Source of the DNA: Flavobacteriales bacterium
GTDB lineage: Bacteria; Bacteroidota; Bacteroidia; NS11-12g; UBA955
Length of the DNA stretch: 37,196 nt
Direction of reading: 5' to 3'
Assembly: GCA_947457565.1 (NCBI GenBank)
Contig: CANGWH010000014.1
Span: 1 to 37,196 of the forward strand
Shown here: positions 1-6,221 of the stretch, one piece after another
Position numbering within the stretch: position 1 is the stretch's first letter
Layout: each line of letters starts with the position of its first letter
The notes under the pieces: model-generated
The model's input: the letters and a program-made list of their open reading frames with translations, nothing else
The model's database searches: none
What the model was told of the DNA's origin: nothing
Made by a program: the position numbers and the translations under genes

Positions 1-1
1 A

Positions 2-61
2 GAAATCGATGGGGACAAGGATGTTATTGTTTGTATTACGATTCATAAGCAACGTTGTTAA
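2..61 (+). CDS. possible C-terminal end of an unidentified gene (partial)
   Basis: Only the last 19 codons and a TAA stop lie in the window. The reading frame gives an alternating charged and beta-branched tail (EIDGDKDVIVCITIHKQRC) that looks like a terminal beta strand of a real protein, and it ends 48 nt before the convergent stop of hemW. The overlapping frame from base 9 to 200 runs antisense into hemW and looks less like protein. I do not recognise the family. The evidence is composition and position only, so this is a weak call. Confidence 0.35.
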   Translation, partial: EIDGDKDVIVCITIHKQRC

Positions 62-109
62 ATCTATGGCGAAGTTACGGAGAATTTTTTCGATTATTTA
101 TGATGGATG

Positions 110-1267
110 TCAGTCTTCTACAGCTAACATTAAATCGGCTGTAATGGCATCGGCAAATAATCTTCCGCTTCCTGATAGAAATAAATGGGAATTCGTCTGA
201 CAGATATGGCCATTAAATAGCCATTTTTCGAGCGCTTTTTTCGAGTCCATTAACCACTGCTTCCAAACAATATCGTCCACTATTTCTGCAAGTTTATTAA
301 TTTCAACGCCCTGTTCTAATCGCAGTTGAGTCATAAGTATTTCATTGAAATTATTAATGGCTGTTAGTTCTTCTTCTTCGTAGTGCAACGAAGAATTTTC
401 CGTTGAAATAAGTTTAGTGTAAAGAGCATTATTGGCGATATTCCATCGGCGTTTTTTGCCGTTGAATCCGTGAGCACCTGGCCCAATTCCCCAATACGAA
501 TGTCCTTGCCAATAGCGTTGATTGTGTTTGGCCTTGGAGGAATCGGTCCTGCTCAAATTGCTGATTTCGTAATGACACCAATTATTTTCGATTGCCCATT
601 CGGTGAGTATGATAAATTGTTGACTACCGTGGTCATCGCAAATTAGGCTATTGTTAGATTGATGTTGTAATTTAAATAATGCCGTTTTTTCTTCTACTGT
701 GAGTGCGTAACACGATAAATGGTGTATGCCCGATTCCTGCACCCATCGAAGTTCGTCTCTCCAATTTTCGTTAGATTTTAAATGAGACCCATAAATTAAA
801 TCTACGCTCAGATCAAATCCGCCTTGCGATAAAATCGATTCAACAGATTTTCTACTTTGTAGAGCATCGTGGGCCCTATTCATCCAACGAAGTTCCTTGT
901 CATTTAAGGATTGTAGTCCTAAGCTAATTCGATTTATACCAATACGACGCCATTCGGCTAAATTTTGCTGTGTTATATCTTCGGGATTGGCTTCTAGCGT
1001 TATTTCAGCATCGGCGATTACATTCTTTGTTGTTACAATTTCATCGATAAGTTTTTCCAACAATTTGTAGGGGAGCACAGAGGGGGTCCCACCGCCAAAA
1101 TACATGGATTCAACGGTGTTATCTGCAATAAATAATTGCTGTTGATTCCAATCTAAGATCATTGCCTCCACCATGGTTTCAAACCCTGATAAACGGGTAG
1201 AAAAGTGAAAATTGCAATAGGTGCAGGCTTTTCTACAATAAGGAATATGAAAGTAAACGGAGGCCAT
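110..1267 (-). CDS. hemW: radical SAM heme chaperone HemW
   Basis: HemW is a radical SAM protein related to coproporphyrinogen dehydrogenase (HemN) that binds heme and is thought to deliver it to respiratory proteins; it acts in the cytoplasm or at the inner membrane. Residues 11, 15 and 18 form the CxxxCxxC cluster-binding motif (YCRKACTYCNF), with Phe at 20 where HemN has a fourth Cys, which favours HemW over HemN. Further marks are GGGTP near residue 59, a GLQS motif and the NQRYW..YWGIGPGAHG stretch in the C-terminal half. The frame is open 48 codons further upstream, but the family begins about 10 residues before the first Cys, so the ATG at 1267 is chosen, giving 385 aa as usual for the family. 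It is divergent from DUF4271-hemD, a heme gene pair, which fits a shared heme theme. Confidence 0.9.
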   Translation of the reverse strand: MASVYFHIPYCRKACTYCNFHFSTRLSGFETMVEAMILDWNQQQLFIADNTVESMYFGGGTPSVLPYKLLEKLIDEIVTTKNVIADAEITLEANPEDITQQNLAEWRRIGINRISLGLQSLNDKELRWMNRAHDALQSRKSVESILSQGGFDLSVDLIYGSHLKSNENWRDELRWVQESGIHHLSCYALTVEEKTALFKLQHQSNNSLICDDHGSQQFIILTEWAIENNWCHYEISNLSRTDSSKAKHNQRYWQGHSYWGIGPGAHGFNGKKRRWNIANNALYTKLISTENSSLHYEEEELTAINNFNEILMTQLRLEQGVEINKLAEIVDDIVWKQWLMDSKKALEKWLFNGHICQTNSHLFLSGSGRLFADAITADLMLAVED

Positions 1268-1274
1268 TGCGCAA

Positions 1275-1287
1275 ATTTCAATGAAAT
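1275..1287. promoter_or_regulatory. short palindrome between hemW and DUF4271
   Basis: ATTTCAATGAAAT is a perfect 6-1-6 inverted repeat 8 nt upstream of the hemW start and in front of the divergent DUF4271 gene. A candidate plus-strand -7 box, TATTTTTG, lies at 1294-1301. The palindrome could be an operator, but one this short in AT-rich DNA can arise by chance. Confidence 0.2.
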
Positions 1288-1397
1288 GATGGGTATTTTT
1301 GCAGTAAATGTTATTTTCGTTACCGCAATTATTCCCAGTTGTGTTCCTGTGGTTTATTCCACGAGAAAGGGCTATGGGATTGGATGCTGGTAGAACA

Positions 1398-2537
1398 ATG
1401 GAACAAAACATTCATAGGTATTGCGGGGTTTCCAAGATTTTTTTGTTGGTACTTGCATTTGGGATTACGGCCGCCTATCCATCCCTTTTAGGGTCTAGTT
1501 ACACAGTGTCTACGAATAAGGCAATCAACATGCCTCTTCAATCTAGAACCAGCGGCAGGATTGAAAACAGTAATCCAAGCGTTGCTGTAGCCAGCGCAAG
1601 GGCTGATTGGGATACCGTTAGAGCCTATCGGAATAGTGCTCCTAGTAATGAATTATGGTTGCCTACCGTTTACTTGCCAAAGCAATGGAACGATAGTTTG
1701 GCCGATTTTTGGGTAGATAGCCTTCGCAAGCGATGGGCGTATGAACGAGCCGTGACGTTGAGGGATTCTTGTTCCAAAATTCCTGATTCCACGCACTATT
1801 TTTATGATTCAGCAGGTGTGAAGTTTAACGCCTTTATTATTAGGCCTTTAAAAGATCCGTTCGATCCGTTTTCCAATACATTATACATCCGAAGAGGTCA
1901 GGCGAAATTTTGGTTTGTTGGGGTTTCTCTCGTTTTTTTATTATTGTTTTTTTATTACCGATCGGCATTTGTGAAACAATTTGAATTGCGAATTAAGGGT
2001 GTGTTTTCATCGTACTATTTTGATGAAATGATGAACGATAGAAGTTTTGAATATCAAGGGGGGAGTGTTGTTGTGTTGCTTATGGGGAATTTGGTGTTTT
2101 CTATGGGTGTGATGCTGTATTTGCGATTTGGTGGCTTTTTAGCATTAAATGTTGGTTGGTTTTACTGGGTGGTTTTTGGCTCAGTTATGCTTGGGGTAAC
2201 GGTGCTTCAATTGCTTCAATTGTTGTTTGCCTATGCGTTAAATATGACCGAGACGGTGCGCCGGCAAAATCAGCGACAGTTAAATACAAACTTTGTACTT
2301 GCGTTGGGATTTTTACCAATATTCGTTTTTGTTTATTATAATTCCAATGTATTACGATCAATCGATATCCCCTCGTTGGTGTCTTTCATGCTAATTATAT
2401 GGATTGTAGCGCGGTCTATATTAAGTTTTGTGGGATTATCGAAAGACAGGCAACTTGATTTTACCGCATTTTTGTATTTTTGCACTTTGGAAGTATTGCC
2501 ATACGCGTTATTTTTTAGCTTGTTATCAAAAACATAA
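1398..2537 (+). CDS. DUF4271 family integral membrane protein
   Basis: This is a Bacteroidota membrane protein of unknown function. From the chosen ATG at 1398 it has 379 residues: an N-terminal hydrophobic segment (IFLLVLAFGITAAYP) that may be a signal peptide, a hydrophilic extracytoplasmic region of about 130 residues, and then several transmembrane segments from about residue 170 (FWFVGVSLVFLLLFFYY onward) to the C-terminus, the layout of DUF4271 proteins. The frame is open to 1308, and an ATG at 1374 is an alternative start; 1398 was preferred because the hydrophobic segment then begins about a dozen residues in. It lies 3 nt before hemD, an arrangement recurrent in Bacteroidota, so the two are probably co-transcribed. 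The family call comes from size, topology and this neighbourhood rather than from a catalytic motif. Confidence 0.75.
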   Translation: MEQNIHRYCGVSKIFLLVLAFGITAAYPSLLGSSYTVSTNKAINMPLQSRTSGRIENSNPSVAVASARADWDTVRAYRNSAPSNELWLPTVYLPKQWNDSLADFWVDSLRKRWAYERAVTLRDSCSKIPDSTHYFYDSAGVKFNAFIIRPLKDPFDPFSNTLYIRRGQAKFWFVGVSLVFLLLFFYYRSAFVKQFELRIKGVFSSYYFDEMMNDRSFEYQGGSVVVLLMGNLVFSMGVMLYLRFGGFLALNVGWFYWVVFGSVMLGVTVLQLLQLLFAYALNMTETVRRQNQRQLNTNFVLALGFLPIFVFVYYNSNVLRSIDIPSLVSFMLIIWIVARSILSFVGLSKDRQLDFTAFLYFCTLEVLPYALFFSLLSKT

Positions 2538-2540
2538 ACC

Positions 2541-3308
2541 ATGTCTTCAACGGAAAGAGAACTTAAAGTAAAAAGCATTTTAATCACTCAGCCTCAACCC
2601 GAAGCTGGTAAAAACATCTACGAAGACTTTTCAAAAAAGTACAAGCTGAAGATAGATTTTAGATCGTTTATCCAGATTGAGCCGATGGCACCAAGGGATA
2701 TTCGCAAACAAAAAGTCAATTTTTTGGATTTTACAGCGATAATTTTCAATTCTAAAAATGCGGTGGATTATTTCTTTGGATTGGCCAACGAAATGAAGGT
2801 AGAAATGCCGCCCGAAACAAAATATTTTTCTATCAATGAAAGCGTTTCCAATTACGTCCAAAAGTATATCGTACCTCGTAAGCGTAAAATGTATCATGGG
2901 AAAGGCACAGAAGCTGATTTTTTAACCCTATTTAAGAATCATTCGGGGGAGAAATTCCTATTTCCTTGTTCGGATATACGCAAGCCCTCTATTCCTGATC
3001 ATTTTGCAAAATTGGGCTATAGTTTTACCGAATGCATCATCTACAATACGGTCAGTGCAGACTTGAGCGATTTGGCCGATGTGTTTTACGATATTTTGGT
3101 GTTTTTCTCACCGGCAGATATAAAATCTTTGTACGATAACTTCCCTAGTTTTATTCAAAATAATACGCGAATTGCAGCATTTGGTTCCAGTACGCAACTT
3201 GCTATCGATGAACATAACTTGATTTTGGATATTGCTGCGCCTGCACCTGGTATTCCTTCCATGTTATCGGCGTTAGAAGCCTATGTTGGTAAGGTGAACA
3301 AAGGTTAA
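2541..3308 (+). CDS. hemD: uroporphyrinogen-III synthase
   Basis: HemD closes and inverts ring D of hydroxymethylbilane to give uroporphyrinogen III, the branch point of heme, siroheme and cobalamin synthesis, in the cytoplasm. The 255-residue protein has the two-domain pattern of the family: an early ILITQPQPE strand, FLDFTAIIFNSKNAVDYFF (the conserved 'thinks it sees a substrate-side Ser/Asn' loop), and a later DILVFFSPADIKSLYDNF that matches the family's second half, then IAAFGSSTQLAIDEH. HemD is poorly conserved in sequence, so the position directly after DUF4271 strengthens the call. It begins 3 nt after the preceding stop. Its stop codon overlaps the stop of the convergent methyltransferase in the tetranucleotide TTAA at 3305-3308. 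Confidence 0.85.
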   Translation: MSSTERELKVKSILITQPQPEAGKNIYEDFSKKYKLKIDFRSFIQIEPMAPRDIRKQKVNFLDFTAIIFNSKNAVDYFFGLANEMKVEMPPETKYFSINESVSNYVQKYIVPRKRKMYHGKGTEADFLTLFKNHSGEKFLFPCSDIRKPSIPDHFAKLGYSFTECIIYNTVSADLSDLADVFYDILVFFSPADIKSLYDNFPSFIQNNTRIAAFGSSTQLAIDEHNLILDIAAPAPGIPSMLSALEAYVGKVNKG

Positions 3309-4675
3309 ATTGTTCCTACAAAAAGGGTGAAGCCGGATTCATCTTTATAAATAAAACCATGTCGCTCATGGTTTTCTATAGTTCCTAATTGTTTCACAAG
3401 GTCCAATGTTTTTATTCCGCAATTTCTAGCGGTAATGGTGATTTTCAATTGATTATTCTCCTTTAATTTTCTACCTATTTCTCTTAAACTTCCTGAGAAA
3501 ATAGTTTCAATTATTAATGTCCTGCCCAACCATCGTGGCGGCATAAAATCGGTTAAAAAAAAAGAATAATTTCCTAAAGTTTGGACGCTGGCGATCGATG
3601 CAAAATTCCGATTTAATCCCAATGCAAATAGACCTGCATGTGGCTCAAAGATAAATTGGGGTGGGGACGTGTTTATTGAAATATTGGAGTTATTCGTGAT
3701 TGCAGGCATTGAAGTTTCTGGTGCTTTTTTGAGCTTGGTATCCATGGATTCCCATAGAGAAGAGAAGGTTTCAACGGTAGTTTCACTTATCCAAACCATT
3801 TGTTTGTTGATGGATCCATGAATATCTAAATTTTGAATTCCCGGGAGAACTACCAATATTTCTTTTACTTCTTTACCGGAACAAACGGAGAATGCTTGAA
3901 TAGAAACTCCTATTTGGGTTTGAAACCAATGAACATCCACCATCGGACTTAATTTTATTAACCAATAATTGGCCCGTTTCCTGTAGTTGTGGTATAATTC
4001 GAAAATATTGGGACTGTATAGATTTACATCGGCGATTATTCTGTTTGCTGGATTTAGATTGGTAGTAGTGGGCCTCCTATCTGGATCAATATAAATAATA
4101 TCAACCGAGGATTCTCGTTGCCATTGGGTCCAATTTTCCATGGCCCATTCTGCGGTTTGGGTATATCGGGCAATGTTATCCTGGATCCCTAATCGATGAA
4201 AATTCAAACAACTCCAAAAATTCAACGAATCATTGGGGTCGAAACTGTCTACTTTACAGCCGGAATTACCCCAAGCCCAATCGTCTACGCCCAAGCCACC
4301 CGTTAAGGAAACCAAGGTTTTCGCTGGGAATTGTTTCGCTTTCCATTGGGCAATAAATTCACCGCTAGCTTGCTCTAAGGGTACCCCAAAGCCGATGCCT
4401 TTGGATTGATAGAATGACGGAAGCTTCTTTTTAAACTTTTCTATTTGATTTAAAAAGGTTTTCATCGGAATATACCATTCCCCCCAAAGGGTTCGAAGGG
4501 TATTATCAAAGGCGGGAAGCTTTTTCCCAGGATGTTTTTGTGTAATTTTTTGCTGATTTTTGCTGATTTTAGTGGCTTCATCGACAGAATTGACCGATTT
4601 AACGTACACTTCATCTATTACGGGCAATAAGTTGGCTAGATTTTTGTTTTCTTTGTAATCGAATTTGTACATCAT
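3305..4675 (-). CDS. THUMP-like class I SAM-dependent methyltransferase
   Basis: This is a Bacteroidota family of predicted RNA methyltransferases, with a Rossmann methyltransferase domain and a C-terminal THUMP-like domain; the substrate is not established here. Residues 123-132 (SLTGGLGVDD) are the SAM-binding motif I, and 195-201 (YIDPDRR) is the catalytic-type motif IV of this family. ILVVLPG and the HAGLFALGLNRNF region belong to the C-terminal half. The frame is open upstream, but the extra residues lie antisense to a small lipoprotein gene. The tandem ATGs at 4675 and 4672 are favoured because a perfect TACCTTTG -7 box sits on the minus strand at 4684-4691, just upstream. Length is 456 aa. 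The start shares CATG with the divergent lipoprotein gene, and the stop shares TTAA with hemD. Confidence 0.8.
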   Translation of the reverse strand: MMYKFDYKENKNLANLLPVIDEVYVKSVNSVDEATKISKNQQKITQKHPGKKLPAFDNTLRTLWGEWYIPMKTFLNQIEKFKKKLPSFYQSKGIGFGVPLEQASGEFIAQWKAKQFPAKTLVSLTGGLGVDDWAWGNSGCKVDSFDPNDSLNFWSCLNFHRLGIQDNIARYTQTAEWAMENWTQWQRESSVDIIYIDPDRRPTTTNLNPANRIIADVNLYSPNIFELYHNYRKRANYWLIKLSPMVDVHWFQTQIGVSIQAFSVCSGKEVKEILVVLPGIQNLDIHGSINKQMVWISETTVETFSSLWESMDTKLKKAPETSMPAITNNSNISINTSPPQFIFEPHAGLFALGLNRNFASIASVQTLGNYSFFLTDFMPPRWLGRTLIIETIFSGSLREIGRKLKENNQLKITITARNCGIKTLDLVKQLGTIENHERHGFIYKDESGFTLFVGTI

Positions 4676-4805
4676 GAAAACTGCAAAGGTATTAACACTT
4701 CTCATTGTTTTGGCAGCGGTAGTTAGCAGCTGTGGAGCTCGTAAGCAAGATCGTTGTCCATCCGTAGGGAAAAACACCGGTACTGCTCAGCAAATCCATG
4801 GATAA
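4674..4805 (+). CDS. small lipoprotein, 43 residues
   Basis: This gene is too short to be caught by ordinary length cut-offs. It encodes MKTAKVLTLLIVLAAVVSSC followed by 23 polar residues. A lysine-containing n-region, an 11-residue hydrophobic core and a VSSC lipobox give a clear type II signal peptide cleaved before Cys20, so the mature lipoprotein is only about 24 residues. A second Cys at 28 follows the R-K-Q-D-R stretch. Its last codons overlap the ATG of ytxJ by 8 nt, implying translational coupling and one operon with ytxJ and the thioesterase. The ATG at 4674 overlaps the divergent methyltransferase start. The lipobox and the coupling make it likely to be real; its function is unknown. 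Confidence 0.75.
   Translation: MKTAKVLTLLIVLAAVVSSCGARKQDRCPSVGKNTGTAQQIHG
4684..4691 (-). promoter_or_regulatory. -7 box of the methyltransferase promoter
   Basis: The minus strand reads TACCTTTG, an exact match to the Bacteroidota TAnnTTTG -7 element, ending 8 nt before the ATG at 4675. It lies inside the coding sequence of the divergent lipoprotein gene, so the two genes have interleaved control regions. No clear TTG -33 element was found about 19 nt upstream. Confidence 0.5.
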
Positions 4806-5136
4806 TCGCTGGAAAATTTTAACCGAAACCGAGCAATTAAAACAAATTGTTTCGGATTCTCACCAACGTCCTCAAGTACTGTTTAAACACAGTACCCGTT
4901 GCTCTATTAGTACGATGGCTTTAAACCGATTGAAGAATTTTTCGGAAGAATTTTTTAATAATGCCGATTTTTATTATTTGGATTTAATTGCCTATCGAAA
5001 TATTTCCAATGCAATTGCTGAAGAACTGCATGTATTTCACGAATCTCCTCAAGTTATTTTGTTGAAAGACGGTGAGGCTATATATGATGCATCACACATG
5101 GAGATTTCAACCGATAGTATTTTAGCCGAGTTATAA
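4798..5136 (+). CDS. ytxJ: bacillithiol system redox-active protein YtxJ
   Basis: YtxJ is a monothiol bacilliredoxin-like protein with a thioredoxin fold, implicated in removing bacillithiol from S-bacillithiolated proteins in the cytoplasm. The 112-residue protein shows the family signature KHSTRCSIS with the single active Cys at 35, preceded by a PQVLFKHS strand and followed by an ESPQVILLKDG strand that carries the cis-Pro of the thioredoxin fold, and the late SH...ISTDSI. Length matches the family. It starts 8 nt before the end of the lipoprotein gene and is followed after 2 nt by the thioesterase gene. Its presence implies that the host makes bacillithiol; no biosynthesis gene is in this window. 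Confidence 0.88.
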   Translation: MDNRWKILTETEQLKQIVSDSHQRPQVLFKHSTRCSISTMALNRLKNFSEEFFNNADFYYLDLIAYRNISNAIAEELHVFHESPQVILLKDGEAIYDASHMEISTDSILAEL

Positions 5137-5138
5137 GA

Positions 5139-5537
5139 ATGCGAATAACTCGCAGCATTGGGGACGTGATTGAGCTATCTAAAACGGTAGAAGAAACGGA
5201 TTTAGCTACCTTTGAAACGGGTACTGTTCATCCATTTTACGGCACATTTGCCTTGGGAAGAGATGTAGAATGGGTGTGCAGACAATTTGTTCTCGAGATG
5301 AAAGACCAAGACGAGGAAGGGATCGGTACTTTTTTAAATATCACCCATAAATCACCCGCAATGTTGGGTCAAATCGTTAGAATCGAGGCTGTTTTGGATG
5401 CATTGGAGGGAAATTCGTTAGATTGTTCATTCAAAGTTTGGGTTGGAGACCGATTGGTAGCTGAAGGAACCCAAGGACAGAAGATTTTGAAAAAAGAAAA
5501 GATTGAGCGAATTAAACAGCAGTTGTTATCCTCATAA
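5139..5537 (+). CDS. hotdog-fold thioesterase, FlK-like
   Basis: The 132-residue protein has the single-domain hotdog pattern of the FlK (fluoroacetyl-CoA thioesterase)-like family: a beta strand ending in HPFYGTFAL, the helix entry GRDVEWVCRQFVL with a Glu at the position of the family's catalytic Glu, the strand GTFLNITHKSPAMLGQ with a His at the catalytic His position, and the last strands FKVWVGDRLVAEGTQGQKIL. Such enzymes hydrolyse acyl-CoA or acyl-carrier thioesters in the cytoplasm. The substrate cannot be read from sequence, and fluoroacetyl-CoA is not implied. It follows ytxJ by 2 nt and is the last gene of the operon. A weak stem-loop (AATGGT 5583-5588 with ACCATT 5597-5602) follows. 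Confidence 0.75.
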   Translation: MRITRSIGDVIELSKTVEETDLATFETGTVHPFYGTFALGRDVEWVCRQFVLEMKDQDEEGIGTFLNITHKSPAMLGQIVRIEAVLDALEGNSLDCSFKVWVGDRLVAEGTQGQKILKKEKIERIKQQLLSS

Positions 5538-5705
5538 TCAAACAATAAAGGGCTCTCAACGGTTTAGTTTTGCTGGTAATTCAATGGTCTGTTACAACCA
5601 TTAAGAATTCTCGCATTTGTAAAAAGCATGCAACTCGAATTCCCACAGTTGTAATAATTGCAAATCTCGCTATATGAATTTTCTCTGTAAACAATTATTT
5701 GGTTG

Positions 5706-5713
5706 TACCTTTG
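5706..5713 (+). promoter_or_regulatory. -7 box upstream of smpB
   Basis: TACCTTTG matches TAnnTTTG. An imperfect -33 element, TCTG, is at 5684-5687, 18 nt upstream. Transcription would begin near 5720, at the edge of the GGAGG site, giving a leader of only about 15 nt. Confidence 0.45.
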
Positions 5714-5719
5714 TGTTTT

Positions 5720-5724
5720 GGAGG
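5720..5724 (+). promoter_or_regulatory. Shine-Dalgarno site deciding the smpB start
   Basis: GGAGG lies 10 nt before the GTG at 5735. A strong Shine-Dalgarno motif is unusual for this phylum and for this window, and it supports the GTG over the upstream in-frame TTG at 5699. Confidence 0.55.
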
Positions 5725-5734
5725 AATTGTTCTA

Positions 5735-6199
5735 GTGAGCGCGAAGAAAACCCATAAAAAAGTAGAAATTGTAAATCGTAAAGCCGGTTTTAACTTCCAT
5801 ATCGAACAACGATATGAGGCGGGTATTACATTAATGGGGGGTGAGGTTAAATCGATCCGCGATAATAATGTAAACATGGGCGATGCGTACTGTTTGTACG
5901 AAAATGGGGAATTGTGGTTGAAGAATATGCATATTTCGGAGTTTAAACAGTCCTCATACAATAAACATGAGCCGTTACGTACTCGGAAATTATTATTAAA
6001 TCGACAAGAATTAGCCAAGATAGAGGCGAAAATCAAGACTAAGGGATATGCGGTATTCCCAATTCGATTATACGAGAATGATCGGGGATTTTTGAAATTA
6101 GAGATAGGATTGGGGCAAGGTAAGAAGACCTATGATAAACGGGAAGATTTGAAGGAGAAGGATATCAAAAAAGATCTGGAGCGCATGCGATTACGTTAA
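5735..6199 (+). CDS. smpB: SsrA-binding protein SmpB
   Basis: SmpB binds tmRNA and brings it to stalled ribosomes for trans-translation. The 154-residue protein carries the conserved run KTHKKVEIVNRKAGFNFHIE, then YEAGITLMGGEVKSIRDNNVNMGDAYC, the YNKHEPLRTRKLLLNRQEL segment and the C-terminal basic tail GKKTYDKREDLKEKDIKKDLERMRLR, which enters the ribosomal decoding centre. The start is GTG at 5735, because homologues begin a few residues before the KxHK motif and a GGAGG site precedes it; a TTG at 5699 would add 12 unrelated residues and lie upstream of the -7 box. It is a single gene, convergent with menD, with stops 22 nt apart. The tmRNA gene is not in the window. Confidence 0.95.
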   Translation: MSAKKTHKKVEIVNRKAGFNFHIEQRYEAGITLMGGEVKSIRDNNVNMGDAYCLYENGELWLKNMHISEFKQSSYNKHEPLRTRKLLLNRQELAKIEAKIKTKGYAVFPIRLYENDRGFLKLEIGLGQGKKTYDKREDLKEKDIKKDLERMRLR

Positions 6200-6221
6200 T
6201 CCTGTGGGGTTTCTTGCTTGC

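Noticed and set aside
9-200. 63-codon plus-strand ORF at the left edge
   Set aside because: It runs antisense through the end of hemW with no protein-like pattern; the short frame ending at 61 is a better candidate.
5695-6036. 113-codon minus-strand ORF opposite smpB
   Set aside because: It is antisense to the well-conserved smpB frame and has no family resemblance.
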